NCBI GenBank assembly: GCA_016703105.1
Contig: JADJCS010000002.1
Span: 384,175-448,174, forward strand
Direction: 5' to 3'
Origin: Flavobacteriales bacterium
Lineage (GTDB): Bacteria; Bacteroidota; Bacteroidia; Flavobacteriales_F; PHOS-HE28
Length of the DNA stretch: 64,000 nt
Numbering within the stretch: the first letter of the stretch is position 1; each line of letters opens with the position of its first letter. Below are positions 39,540 to 49,808 of this stretch, piece after piece. Made by a program: the position numbers and the translations under genes. Under the pieces are notes generated by a model. That model searched no databases and was not told the DNA's origin. It saw nothing but the letters and a program-made list of their open reading frames with translations.

Positions 39540-40309
39540 CTACTTCACGAACTCTTCGTGCCGAGAACGGTGTTTCCAGCGCGTAGGCTGACAAAGTACA
39601 CGCCGGCCTCATAGGCGGCCACGTTCATCTCCACACGCTGATCGTTGCCCACGGCGACATTGGCCACGGCGCCGTCCCGGTTGTCGTGCCCTTCGCAGCG
39701 CTCAGGTCCACGTTCAGCACATCGGCCACAGGCACAGGATAGAGGCTCACCGAGGAGAGGAGGTCGCCCTCTTCCGCGATACCCACGGCCGCCAGCGTGA
39801 TGATCTGTTGATGGAGTTCACCATCTGGGCACAGGTGAAGTTCCACATGTCTTCCACGATCTCCCTTGTCACTGGGCGGATCAGGCTTACCGTGGGAAAG
39901 CCGAGCGGCCACCATACGCTGCTGGAAAGGCTGAGCGGTGCGGACTCGTTCACCACAGGATAGGAGGTGCCCGTGAGCCAATCGCCCTGGGTGCTGCCGG
40001 TCAGGCCCTGTCGGCCATGGTGGTACTGGCGTCCGCTTCGTAGAACAGGATGCGCAGCTGATCGGTGCCGTTCGGGCCGTAGTTGTTGTACAGGTTCTCC
40101 AATGCATGGCTCTGGTGCAGGCTCCAGCACGGTCCGCACCACGTGGCGCTGGCATCCACCACCACCACCTTGCCGGCGTTCAGCCAGGAGTAGAGGTGGT
40201 GGCTTGCACTGTTGATATCGGTGACCGTGAAATCCGGCGCGGTGCCGAACTGGGCCATGGCGTTCACACTGAAGGCCAGAACGGTAATGGGGAGTAGGGT
40301 TCTTTTCAT
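39540..40309 (-). pseudogene. Secreted thioredoxin-fold protein with T9SS domain, about four frameshifts
   Basis: The start at 40309 (MKRTLLPITVLAFSVNAMAQ) is a signal peptide, followed by APDFTVTDINSASHHLYSWL and the redox site DASATWCGPCWSLHQ (CGPC), a TlpA/thioredoxin fold. The frame then changes near 40010 (continuing GLTGSTQGDWLTGTSYPVV), near 39808 (EEGDLLSSVSLYPVPVADVL, the start of a type A sorting domain), near 39695 (DGAVANVAVGNDQRVEMNV) and near 39553, where one added G would give the typical end TKRFVK. All segments lie in the right order, so the intact gene of about 255 residues is recognisable. Either it is decayed or the sequence has indel errors. A surface-exposed redox protein is inferred. 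Confidence 0.7.
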
Positions 40310-40641
40310 GGTTCGCGTTGTTCCGCGCCCAAGGTACAAGGCTCCATCCCACCGCGTTCTGGATCGAGGGCGCCATTCTCGGAGGGCTAGCAGGACTGAA
40401 AACCCTGGATCCTGCCCAAGCTCCTGTGATCTTTCCGACCGGCAGTTACTCCGGTGCCAATTGTGCATTGCAACGCGGTCGGCCTTAGTAGAACGGATCC
40501 GCCTTGATACGATAGAGAAAATTGAACATCGGGTCGGGGCGATGATCGGTTTTGAGCAAGCGACGGACATTTCCTTCCGCCCGCCGTACCACACGATCGT
40601 TTTCCCGGAGGCCAGGCGATCCAAGATCGCGGGACGAGGCC

Positions 40642-40682
40642 ATCCGGGATCTCTGAACACGATCCGTTCGGAGATCCCGGAT
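40642..40682. repeat. Perfect 12-base inverted repeat in a gene-free stretch
   Basis: ATCCGGGATCTC and GAGATCCCGGAT are exact complements separated by 17 bases. The surrounding 40310-40796 (about 490 bases, divergent between the thioredoxin-like and T9SS-like genes) holds no credible gene; near 40695-40745 it also carries a GC-rich CCCGGGTCAAGCCCGGC segment. The hairpin has no T tract and resembles intergenic palindromic repeats. Confidence 0.65.
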
Positions 40683-40796
40683 GCGATGGTACCGACCCCC
40701 GGGTCAAGCCCGGCGCTTCGGCTGTCCCCATCGCTGCGGGATGACGATCGGAGGTTGCGAGCGGCATCTTTGGAGCGACCATCTCGTCTTCAGCCC

Positions 40797-42398
40797 ATGA
40801 CCTACCTCCGTGCCTTGGCACAACGATCCGTGCTGCTGGGCTTGCTCGCCTTACCGCTCGGCCTTTGCGCACAACCCCCCTTTCTGCACCGCGTAGAGCA
40901 CCCCACTTGGCCCTCCTTGTGCCGCTTACTGCGGATCACCCCGCTTAACACTGACCAGTGCCGCCTGGCTATCGAGACCAACGTGAACGGGGAGGCATGC
41001 GTAGGTCTGGCCACGCTGGCCGCGGATGGAACACTGAGCGATATGAGCTACGTCCCGATGGGGGGCGTGTACGGCACTCCGGTAGTGAACACCACCGACG
41101 GAGGCCACCTTTTCGTGCGGGAAGGTATCGACACCAACACCCGTCAAACCGCCCTGCTGAAAACTGATGCGGACGGAGAGGTGGAGTGGATGCGCTTCTT
41201 CCCGGACCAATACGGCCGCTTCCTTACGGACGATGACCGCACCTGGGTGGAGAAGGACGGTGGCTACTACGGAATAGGCCACCGCCAGGACGTGCCGGTC
41301 ACCGATGGATATTCGAGTTACCTGATGCATGTGGATGGCAGCGGCAACTTTCTGGAGGCCTGGAACTACGCCGAGGGCGACGGGTGGAGCGACCTCGGGC
41401 GTGCCGTGATCCGAACGCACGCGAACGGATTGACGGCCGTGAGCGTGATGCGGCCCTTTTCCGGCCAGTCCAGTTTCCCCTATATCGCCATACAGCGGTG
41501 GAACGCGAGCATGGATCTGGAGTGGAGCAATTGGTACACCTTGGGCAACTACCACAGCGTGCATAGCACCACCCAGACAGCGGACGGCGGCATTGTGATC
41601 GCCGGTAGTGTTCGCCTCAGTTTCAATGGGGACTTCCTATCGCTGCTCATGAAGGTGGACACCGCCGGCCAGGTGGCTTGGGCGCGGCTGGGCACTGCGC
41701 AACACCCTGTTGCGGTGCGCGTGTTGGAAGGGCAAGATGGCCGGCTCTGGATGGCGGGCAACACGGACTACTTGGGCCTTACAGGCACCGCCTTCGTGGC
41801 GGAACTTACCAGCGATGGCCAACTGGTGAACGCCAACGCTCTTACAGGCACCGCCCAGGAGTTCAAGGCCCTCGATCTGGAGCGCGATCCCGCCACAGGG
41901 GCCCTGCTGGTGGGCGGCTATTTCTACGCCGCTTCTGTGGCTAACCTGGCCGTGGCCCGGGTGGACACACTGCTCCAAATGAGTTGCACCCCGCAACCCT
42001 TCGCATGGACCGATTCGCTCGTGGTGCCGAATATCGTCGGTGCGGGCATCACGCTGCTACCCGATGTGGTGAGCGATACGACGATGACCGGTACGGCCCA
42101 GCTCGCCACCTTCAGCGCTACCATCGAATGCTTGAGCACGGCGGTGCCATCGCCATCAACTTCGTCACCAACCACGTGGATCGTGCCCGGTCCGGGCGCG
42201 TTGCACATCGCATCCCCCGCCGCTTCAGCCATGCCGTATAGCTGGACCATTGTTGATGTGGCCGGGCGCACGTTGGCCACGGGACGAGCCACTGCGAACA
42301 CGCAAGCACTGAACACCGGCTTCCAAGGCACTGGCGTGCATCTGCTACTTATCGATCGTGCCGACGGCACAAGGCACGTAGAGCGGTTCTGCCGCTGA
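40797..42398 (+). CDS. Large secreted beta-rich protein with a possible atypical T9SS tail
   Basis: A 533-residue protein started at MTYLRALAQRSVLLGLLALP, a signal peptide cut near GLCAQ. The middle has repeated short blocks of propeller type: TVSDMSY-like strands, GGHLFVREGIDTNTRQTALL, TTQTADGGIVIAGSVRLSF and GRLWMAGNTDYLG, which resemble the T9SS-associated 'delta-60' repeats used by Bacteroidota surface proteins. The C-terminal 75 residues (WTIVDVAGRTLATGRA, GFQGTGVHLLLIDRADG) have the shape of a sorting domain but lack the YPNP start, so T9SS export is likely rather than certain. No catalytic motif. Confidence 0.75.
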   Translation: MTYLRALAQRSVLLGLLALPLGLCAQPPFLHRVEHPTWPSLCRLLRITPLNTDQCRLAIETNVNGEACVGLATLAADGTLSDMSYVPMGGVYGTPVVNTTDGGHLFVREGIDTNTRQTALLKTDADGEVEWMRFFPDQYGRFLTDDDRTWVEKDGGYYGIGHRQDVPVTDGYSSYLMHVDGSGNFLEAWNYAEGDGWSDLGRAVIRTHANGLTAVSVMRPFSGQSSFPYIAIQRWNASMDLEWSNWYTLGNYHSVHSTTQTADGGIVIAGSVRLSFNGDFLSLLMKVDTAGQVAWARLGTAQHPVAVRVLEGQDGRLWMAGNTDYLGLTGTAFVAELTSDGQLVNANALTGTAQEFKALDLERDPATGALLVGGYFYAASVANLAVARVDTLLQMSCTPQPFAWTDSLVVPNIVGAGITLLPDVVSDTTMTGTAQLATFSATIECLSTAVPSPSTSSPTTWIVPGPGALHIASPAASAMPYSWTIVDVAGRTLATGRATANTQALNTGFQGTGVHLLLIDRADGTRHVERFCR

Positions 42399-42443
42399 AG
42401 GGCCCGGGTTCGCGAGGATCCCGTCCCGAGCAGAGCGAAGGGA

Positions 42444-42471
42444 TTCGAGGGTCCGAAGCGATCTTTAATTG
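42444..42471. repeat. Dispersed repeat R3, copy 1
   Basis: A 28-base sequence starting TTCGAGGGTCCGAAG is identical to 46867-46894, 13 bases past the IS110-type transposase stop. It sits in the 166-base gap after the T9SS-like gene. Both copies follow a GGATCCCG segment. It may be a solo end fragment of the same element. Confidence 0.75.
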
Positions 42472-42564
42472 GCGCGAGGGCCAGTGCGTGGAAAGACCAG
42501 ATCCCGCACAGATCCAATGAGATCGCTTCGCGTCGCGGACGAACGCTCGCGACCGCGGTCAATT

Positions 42565-45021
42565 TCACCGGCCCTTACTTCTACCACCGCCACCTCGCGA
42601 GGGCGCACTGCCAGGGGATGACCGCGGCGCCGATGACGGTGCCGATCGCTGTTGCGGCTGCGACCGCTGCGGCGCTGGGCGTGCGGCGGGCGGTTGTGTC
42701 CGCTGCTGGCGATACTGGTTCATATCGTTCGTCCGTTGCTCGCCGCGCTGGCGGTCCTGCTGTATGCGTTGCGGGTCGCGCACCACCGGTGGCTGGTTTG
42801 TGGGCCGCTCCTGCGGTTTGGTCTGCGGCTGGGTGGGGCGCTCCACAGGCGGTTGCGTGGGCCGTTGCACCGGGGGTTGTTGCGCCGGTTGCGTGCGCGC
42901 GGGTTCCGCCTGCGTGCTTGGCGGCACCTTGGTCCAGCGACCATTGGTGTATTGCTGTGTGCCGCCCTCTTCCCGGCGGTACACATTGCCCTGCGCATCG
43001 GTGAAGTGGTCGCGCGTCATAGGCTTCACGTTCGGCTGTGTAGTAGGTGTCTTCGTTCCACCGCGTTCCTCCGTGGGGGGCTTTGTTCCCGCCCGGTCCG
43101 TCGGCGTGGCGCGCGTGGTGCCGCGGTCCACAATGCTGGGACGCACGCCCGCATCCGCGCGGCTCGCATACAGGTTCGCGGGTCGCATACGGGCCGTTGC
43201 ATCGCTATTCGCGGCCGTGCCGCTGGCTTCGCTCCTGCGTCCGCCGCTCACATCGCTGCGGTGACCGTAGTAGTGGCCATGCCCCTGTCCATACCCATCG
43301 CTGTAATACACCGGCGGGTAATAGCCCCAAGGGCCTCCCCACCAGCCGCAGCCGTAGGGATGGTAGTGACCATAACCACCCCAGGCGGGATAGAACCAGT
43401 TGTAGCCCCAGCCCATGCCGTAGCCCCAACCGATCCACGGATCGTAGTACATGTTGAAGCCCCAGGTATACGGCCGCGGACGCCAGTAACCGGGCCACGG
43501 CGCATAGTAGTACCCCGTGCCGTAGATCACAGTACCGCCCTGCACATAGCAACCCAGGTAGCCGGGCGTGTAGCCGGTGAACACCACGTTCGGCGTGTAG
43601 TCATAGATGTACACGTAGCGCACATTGTAGATCGGGCTGCTCGGTGGTATGGTGTTCACCTCCTCCGGCACCACGGTGCTCACCACCCACGGTCCATCGG
43701 GCGTGTCGCCTTCGAACCATACCGCGTTGTCGCACACGTGGTAGCGCCCATCGATGCGCAGCACCGTCGTGCTCGCGTTCACCGCCTGGTAGATGTTCGT
43801 TCCGTCCACACGCTCGAAGCGCGGGTCCCCATCATAGGACACCTGCACGGTCGCGGTGCTGCGGTCCACGGAGGCCGTTTGCGGTATGCTCGCATCACGC
43901 ACCGCTTCGGTCGCGGCCCTCGTCCCTGCGATATGCGCCAATGCGCCGTCCTTCGCGGAGCCTTCTGGGATCTTCGCGAAAGCCGTTGGCAAACGGTCGC
44001 TCTCCACGTAGCGCCATGGGCCGCCCTTCAGGTCGCTCGTCGCGAACCAGCGTCCGCTCGCTAGCAGGTAGTAGTCCTGCGTGGTGATGTCCATGAACAG
44101 ATCATCGCTCGTGTTCGTGGCATAGAGCAGGCCGGTCTCCGGCAGCGGCTGGAACTGCGGGCTGCCCTTCAGGTCCAGCAACTCGGCGGGCACGGTGCTC
44201 ACCACCACCTCGGGCACCACCACGCTGCCATCGCTGCTCGCGGGTGCCAATTCGGCGGTGGCGTCCACCTGCTTCGCCAGTGCCTGCATGGCGCTGGGTG
44301 CGTTGCTCTCCCGCTTCCACGGGCCCTTCACGTCCTTGGAGCGGTACCATAGACCGGAGCCGTACAGATAGTGATCGCCCCCTTTTTCGCGCACCAGGAA
44401 GAAGGGCGTGTTCATCACACGCTCAATGGCGTTCCCGCCGTCGCCGTAAACGGGATCACCGCTTTCCGTGGTGGTTCCCTTCACCGGTTCATACACCGGC
44501 TCGCCGTCTATGTACACCAGCACGCTGGGCGTTTCGCGGTAGATGATCGCCGGCGGATCGTTCACGTAAGCATCGCTGTGCTGCTGCTCGTTCTCCAAGG
44601 CGGAGACGATCCAGTCGATCGCGATCGGCGCCGTATGCTTCGGGATCTCCGCGCTCAGCGTTTCCTTGAAGCGGTTCAGCTCGGCCGTCTCCAACCCCGG
44701 CATCCGCGCATCCGTCACGTTGAAGCTGGTCAACTTGCCCATCCGGGATCCGCGGTCCACCTCCAGCGTGCCCTGGCCCCAGATCGCCCCGAACACCGGC
44801 TCTTTGTCAGTGGCGCGTTTCAGCGCCACGGCCGCCCGCATGCTCACTCGCGAACCGTCGTACGATTCCGGCTGTGGCGTGAACACCTGCACCTCATCGC
44901 CATTGGCGGTGAACACCACCGGCCATTGGTCCTGGGCCTGCGAGGTAATGGAACCGGCCGCCAGCAGGGCCAGCAGACCGAAGCGCACAACGAGGGAATG
45001 GGAACGGGTGGGCTGTCTCAT
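42565..45021 (-). CDS. Large secreted protein with aromatic/Gly-rich and Pro/Gln-rich regions
   Basis: An 818-residue protein with a signal peptide (cut near ITSQAQ). The first ~450 residues contain repeated GDHYLYGSGLWYRSKDVKGP and LLASGRWFATSDLKGGPW units (a W-rich ligand-binding-like repeat), then about 120 residues of Tyr/Trp/Gly-rich sequence (YGYGMGWGYNWFYPAWGGY), and a tail of about 250 residues rich in Pro, Gln, Arg and Thr ending GGGGRSKGR. Similar proteins are labelled 'carbohydrate-binding family V/XII', a name that rests on weak similarity. A surface or matrix role is inferred. The plus strand stays open antisense to much of it because of composition. Confidence 0.75.
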   Translation of the reverse strand: MRQPTRSHSLVVRFGLLALLAAGSITSQAQDQWPVVFTANGDEVQVFTPQPESYDGSRVSMRAAVALKRATDKEPVFGAIWGQGTLEVDRGSRMGKLTSFNVTDARMPGLETAELNRFKETLSAEIPKHTAPIAIDWIVSALENEQQHSDAYVNDPPAIIYRETPSVLVYIDGEPVYEPVKGTTTESGDPVYGDGGNAIERVMNTPFFLVREKGGDHYLYGSGLWYRSKDVKGPWKRESNAPSAMQALAKQVDATAELAPASSDGSVVVPEVVVSTVPAELLDLKGSPQFQPLPETGLLYATNTSDDLFMDITTQDYYLLASGRWFATSDLKGGPWRYVESDRLPTAFAKIPEGSAKDGALAHIAGTRAATEAVRDASIPQTASVDRSTATVQVSYDGDPRFERVDGTNIYQAVNASTTVLRIDGRYHVCDNAVWFEGDTPDGPWVVSTVVPEEVNTIPPSSPIYNVRYVYIYDYTPNVVFTGYTPGYLGCYVQGGTVIYGTGYYYAPWPGYWRPRPYTWGFNMYYDPWIGWGYGMGWGYNWFYPAWGGYGHYHPYGCGWWGGPWGYYPPVYYSDGYGQGHGHYYGHRSDVSGGRRSEASGTAANSDATARMRPANLYASRADAGVRPSIVDRGTTRATPTDRAGTKPPTEERGGTKTPTTQPNVKPMTRDHFTDAQGNVYRREEGGTQQYTNGRWTKVPPSTQAEPARTQPAQQPPVQRPTQPPVERPTQPQTKPQERPTNQPPVVRDPQRIQQDRQRGEQRTNDMNQYRQQRTQPPAARPAPQRSQPQQRSAPSSAPRSSPGSAPSRGGGGRSKGR

Positions 45022-45124
45022 TTGTCGGAAGTGAAGGTCTTAACCTCCGGACCATACTATTTGCAAGGACCGTGCCCCACGCGTCATCCACGCCCAACCT
45101 CAGCAGCGAACCCTCACTGCGAAT

Positions 45125-45178
45125 GCTAAAGGAGGGGATCAAGGGGTGGTTTCGAATTGTTTTCAGAACGTCGGCTCG
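45125..45178. repeat. Dispersed repeat R2, copy 2
   Basis: Starts CTAAAGGAGGGG and shares AGGGGTGGTTTCG and GTTTTCAGAA with 19761-19812. It lies in the 325-base gap 45022-45346, which otherwise shows no gene; both neighbours start away from it. Confidence 0.72.
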
Positions 45179-45346
45179 GCCCCACGCACTGTCGTGGATG
45201 TTCGCCTTCGGATCTATGATCCGGACCACCCCCGAGTTGTGATCCACCTCTTGCGTAAATACTCGCCCGCGTTCACAACGCCCAGGAAGGCATGATCGGT
45301 GCTCGGCAAGAACACAGCGCCGTATCTTCAACACCAATAACCCGCC

Positions 45347-45568
45347 ATGGCAACCCTCAACGAGAACAGCGATCCCCTGAGCCCCGCCTATCCTTCTGGC
45401 GGCCCGAACGTGGAACCACCGAAGGGCAAGGGTGGCCTGGCCGGCCGGTCCAACATCACGGTGCTGGTCATCATCGGGGTGGTGGTGCTGGCGGCCATGC
45501 TCTACCTGGCGCGGGAGAAAGAAGGTACGGCCCCGGCGCCTGCGGCGAAGGAGATCAAGCCGGAGTGA
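45347..45568 (+). CDS. Small single-span membrane protein
   Basis: A 73-residue protein: a Pro/Gly-rich soluble N-terminus of 34 residues (PLSPAYPSGGPNVEPPKGKG), one hydrophobic helix NITVLVIIGVVVLAAMLYLA and a short charged tail (REKEG...KEIKPE). The 'SN-in/out' layout suggests a single-pass inner-membrane protein. No family is recognised. It is flanked by dispersed repeats R2 (upstream) and R1 (15 bases past the stop), so it may be a passenger carried between them or simply an ordinary small gene. Confidence 0.55.
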   Translation: MATLNENSDPLSPAYPSGGPNVEPPKGKGGLAGRSNITVLVIIGVVVLAAMLYLAREKEGTAPAPAAKEIKPE

Positions 45569-45582
45569 GGTGTAGCGTCTAT

Positions 45583-45624
45583 AAGTCCCCTCATGTGCGG
45601 CATTTAGCGGCAGCGGACTTACGC
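45583..45624. repeat. Dispersed repeat R1, copy 2
   Basis: 38 of 42 bases match 19681-19722, including the complementary ends AAGTCC and GGACTT. It lies between the small membrane gene and the IS110-type element. The stretch 45625-45866 ahead of the transposase shows no gene. Confidence 0.8.
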
Positions 45625-45866
45625 GTTCGCGACTCTACACTTGCTGCGATAGATCCACTGAAGAGGACTGAGCAGGAAGGCAGGTGACCCATCGTTCGCG
45701 ATAGGAGCGAGTCCTATGAATCCTTATTGGTACCTGTCTTCCACTCCGGGTCGGAGGCTCAGATAGAATTTCAGGCAGTCAGGCCTAATAGAGTCATCAC
45801 ATACGGCCCTTCGCTCAGTCCCTCCAGGATCATTGGTGTAACTCAAAACTACGAGGACATGGACCT

Positions 45867-46854
45867 ATGTATCGGATCGATGTGAGTAAAGCCCACCTGG
45901 ACCTAGCCTGATGAACGCATCCGGAGCCGTTTTGGGGACCGAGCGGATCACCATGAAAGCAAGGCGATCAGAGCATTGCTGAAGCGATGGCACAAGCAGT
46001 TCGGGTGACCAAGGCCAATGCGCTGTTCTGCCTGGAACCTACGGGGCACTATGGGTACCTGCTGGTGGAAGAACTCATGCGGCCGGTCTGCCGACCTGGC
46101 TGGCACATCCGCTGGACATCAAGCACAGCATCGGAAGCACACGGGGTAAGAACGATCGGATCGATGCCCAGCGCATTGCCGATTATGCCCGTAGGCACCG
46201 ACAAAGCCCGATTGCTGGGGCCTGGTTCTTTGCGCATGAACAAGCTCAAGCAGCTGCTTACGTGCCGACGTCAACTGGTGACGGACAAACGCCGCCATCA
46301 GGTGAGGATCAAAGACCTGAACCGCCATGTGGACGATCGCTCCGAGCTTTGTTCGATCGTCTGAGCCAAGAGCGGATCGAACAGATCGACACGCAACTGG
46401 AGAAGATCGAAGCCGCAATTGTGGACCACATCCATGCCGATCCACGGCTACGCGAGCAGTATGTGCTGCTCCTTAGCGTGGATGGCGTGGGACCCGTATT
46501 GGCAGCGCACTCCTGCATGCACCGAAGGCTTTACACGCTTTGCTCCGCCCGCCGCTTAGCCTGTCAGGCTGGTGTGGCTCCCACGAGCACTCTTCGGGCT
46601 CCAGCATCCATGGTCGCACACGCGTATCTCCACAAGCCGACCGCGTGCTGAAAACGCTGCTGCATATGGCAGCACTCGGTGTGATAGCTCGTGCTGGTGA
46701 GCTCCAGGACTATTACAAACGAAAGCGTGCTGAAGGCAAGGCCCCTATGCTGGTGATCAACGCTGTGCGCTGCAAGATCCTACATCGCCTGTTCGCAGTG
46801 GTCCAACGAGGTACCCCATTTGTCCGGACCCCACTTGCACAGGTCATAGAATAA
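45867..46854 (+). mobile_element. Decayed IS110-family element (transposase pseudogene)
   Basis: The coding remnant starts MYRIDVSKAHLDLA at 45867, the DEDD-domain first Asp region of IS110 transposases, then breaks. CLEPTGHYGYLLVEELM, KNDRIDAQRIADYARRH (third frame), LLGPGSLRMNKLKQLL and RHQVRIKDLNRHV follow in various frames. The C-terminal part has IEAAIVDHIHADPRLREQY, LLSVDGVGPVLA, CSARRLACQAGVAP, the catalytic Ser region near SSGSSIHGRTRVS and VLKTLLHMAALGVIARAG, ending at 46854. At least four frame changes separate these. Order and spacing match an IS110 transposase of about 330 residues. No terminal inverted repeats are expected for this family. R3 copy 2 begins 13 bases after the stop. 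Confidence 0.85.
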
Positions 46855-46866
46855 GGATCCCGAGTC

Positions 46867-46894
46867 TTCGAGGGTCCGAAGCGATCTTTAATTG
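46867..46894. repeat. Dispersed repeat R3, copy 2
   Basis: Identical to 42444-42471 over 28 bases. Its place immediately behind the transposase stop suggests it belongs to the right end of the IS110-type element. The remainder of 46895-47004 holds a low-complexity ACGAACAACGGCC-like repeat and no gene. Confidence 0.75.
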
Positions 46895-47004
46895 TGCGCT
46901 GGCCCACGTGTCCGCGAACTCGGATCCACGAACAACGGCCAACGAACAACGATGCCCGTTGCCGAACATTCTCCATTTGGGGTTCGCGGCTTAGATCACT
47001 ACCC

Positions 47005-49549
47005 TTAATAGACCACCAATCGTTGTGTTCGTTGAACGCCATTTTGCGCCACGCACACCGTATAGAAGCCCTGGTCAAGTTGCGCGACGTCCAACAGCAT
47101 TGCATCGGTCGCAGTAGCTAGCTCCTGGACCACACGACCGGATGCATCCAAGACCATGATGCGTGCCGGGGCATTGGAGTACAGGCGTACGAGGCATGTT
47201 CCGCTCGTTGGGTTCGGGCTCAGATGAAATGATCCTGCTTCTTCCGTTCCGCTTGCCATGCCCACACATATCTCGATAGTGACCTCCACAGTGGTATCGC
47301 TCTTGCACGGTGTGCCTGGAACGCTTACGGTGTAGGTCACTAGCACCGTATCGATTCCATAGAGCTGTGGGTCAAACTCACTTGCGGGATCGGAAAGACC
47401 ATCGTCCGTAATGCTGTACTGTCCTCCCAGCGGTATCCCACCAGTAAGGGCGACTGCGGTCGAGCAGACGGGAAGAACTCGCCGAATGGAAGCGTGAGTG
47501 TCACGTCCGGCACCTCTACCACTTCGATCGACTCGGTCAACACCGTGACGCAGCTGTTCGTGTCCGTGACAGTAAAACTGAAAGCGTGCGAGCCGGTTGC
47601 GAGCTGGATGGGCTGCACGGTGCCTAGTTCCGTGGCACTTCCGCTGGCCACGCCGCCATAGTCGCCCGGCATATCGGCGAGGATATCACCGGTACTATCG
47701 CCTTCGCAGAACTGGAGGCTGGACAGAATGTGCGGATCGGGCGGATCTACCACCGTGACAACTATCGAGTCGTTCGCTGGGCAATCCATCGGCCCTACCG
47801 CACTGCCATGGAACACATAGGTGCCTGAGGGTGCCCAGGATAGAAGAAGCCATCCACCAGATAGTTGGCCCAAAAGTGAATGGAGTCCAGGGGGCCGCTC
47901 AAGTCCACGCCGCCCATCGCAGGTCCGCTGACCGTCAATTCCAGCGTGTCGCCGTTCGAGCACAAGACCCGATCCGGCCCCATGTTCATGAACAAACAGT
48001 TCGGGAGTAGGAATTGGGACGGGTGCTCGAAATCGCAAAAGCCACCGTTCGCAGCGGTGAACGTGTAGCCCAGATAGAAGTAGCTCAGGCGGACATCACA
48101 AGACCGATCCACAAAGCCTGTGGAGTCCGCCAGGCCGTACCAAACCCCTGGTGATGGAGAAGCGGCCAGTTGCACAGCTGAAGTATCACAATCGGCCAAT
48201 AGGTCGCCGCTCACCACCGTGACCGTCGGCGTCGCGATCGCGGTAATCGGCTGGGTCGCGCTCATGGGGCAACCCGTGGCGGTATCCGTAACGGTGTATG
48301 TCAGATCGAAGGTGCCGAGGTTCGGGGTATAGGTGTTCGCGGCCACCCCAGCGCCGGACCATGTTCCTCCGGAGGGCACAGCATGACCAAGCGGATAGGG
48401 ATCTCCATTCATGCAGAGGGTGTCGAAGGGGGTGAGCGAAACTGAATCGAGGAGCTGTTGTGGGAGGATATCGGGGAACCACCAGATCAATGCAGTATCC
48501 CGGTCCGCAATGATCAGATCGTTTGAACCATCACCGTTGAGATCGGCGGCGCTTAAGTGGACCGAATTGATTGTATCCATTAGCGCCAATTCCTGGACGA
48601 AGGTGCCCAAGAAGTCGGCATAGGCTGACCATTTGATCGAACCACCCCACGGCCAACTATGCCACAGTATGCTGGCCCCACTTCCGCAGCCAAGTGGCCC
48701 AGCCCACCAAGTGCCATAGGTAAATGTCTCCTCCTCAACCTCCACATGGTCAAAAGCACCCCATGCACCATCCTCCACAACACGATTGCGAAGCCATTAC
48801 ATCCTGTTGCCCAGCATCTACCAGATCCAAAATCACCGTCGCCATCAACATCGAGCAGCAATGGACCCGTTCCTAAGTCCTGAAATTGCATCCATCCGGT
48901 GGCGATCTGCTCCACCGTCCAACTGGTTCCCGTTCCCGTCAGGTCAGGCCCGGCGCTTACGAAGCCGTTCCAATTGATGGACAACTGATCCTCATCGCCA
49001 TCAAGGTCCAGATCGCCAGCAAGCAACACGGACGATGGAGGGCCTCCGAGATGGAGCACCGAGTCGTGGACAGGAAAGCTTCCCGCATCATTGAAGTAGG
49101 TGTGCACGTGGTTCCCAAAAGCCGTGAACAGCACATCTGCCTCCGTGTCACCGTTCATGTCGTGGCACCGTAAGGCACCATTTTCGGCCCATGCGACCTG
49201 AGGTGGCATACCGATGGCGAGGATAAGATCGAGATCGCCGTCCCCATCCAAGTCCCCCAGGTCGAACTCATGGAGCGGGTCGTTCACAAATAGCGTATCC
49301 ACCGGGGCGAAGCTGCCTGCACCGTTCACGTTCTCGCTCCAGATGATCGCGGCGGCATCCCGCATGACGAGATCCAGATCACCATCCCCGTCCAGATCAG
49401 CGGACTTCACTTGATGGCTGCCTTCGACAGCAGGACTTCGTTGGTGATGAGTTGGCCAGAACCGAGTGGGCTATGCTTTGAGAAACGATCAAGGAGCCCA
49501 CAAGAGCAAGATGCGTGGATAGGAATCTCAGGTAGGGCGTTAGAAGCAT
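47005..49549 (-). pseudogene. VCBS/FG-GAP repeat surface protein with T9SS type A domain, multiple frameshifts
   Basis: Fragments in the right order on the minus strand make one protein of about 845 residues. It starts near 49549 (MLLTPYLRFLSTHLALVG, signal peptide), then GQLITNEVLLSKAAIK, ADLDGDGDLDLVMRD, DLGDLDGDGDLDLILAIG and VDGDGDFGSG (Ca-binding VCBS/FG-GAP loops). A glycine- and Trp-rich region and AADLNGDGSNDLIIADRD follow, then PKD/Ig-like stretches (YTVTDTATGCPMSATQPITA, SFTVTDTNSCVTVL) and the sorting domain FHLSPNPTSGTCLVRLYS ending QRTQRLVVY. Frame changes lie near 49460, 49408, 48740, 47830 and 47360. Intact relatives are large secreted proteins. The decay or sequencing error cannot be told apart here. 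Confidence 0.75.
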
Positions 49550-49808
49550 GAATGTAGGAGGATCGAACCGCTCCACAAGGCTCTGCACATGTTCGGGGCC
49601 ATTGATCGCGTGGTTGGAGGAGAATGCGGTCCTTCGCCGATCGACGACTAGGTGCGGGTCCCAGCGCCATGTGTCCATTTGGTCCAGCAGTTGATCCACC
49701 ATCCCTTCGATCATCTGACCCGAACGTTCGATCGGGCTGGTAACAGTGAATTGGACAGGTCACTTTTGGTCCAAGGCCTGCGGGCCATGCCACAAAACCA
49801 CGGACACC

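Noticed and set aside
42600..43100. Repetitive DNA considered as a CRISPR array
   Set aside because: Repeats are codon-level Pro/Gln/Arg low complexity in a coding frame, with no constant repeat and spacer lengths.
42652..44064. Plus-strand Arg/His/Ala-rich open frame
   Set aside because: Shadow of the aromatic and Pro/Gln-rich minus-strand protein.
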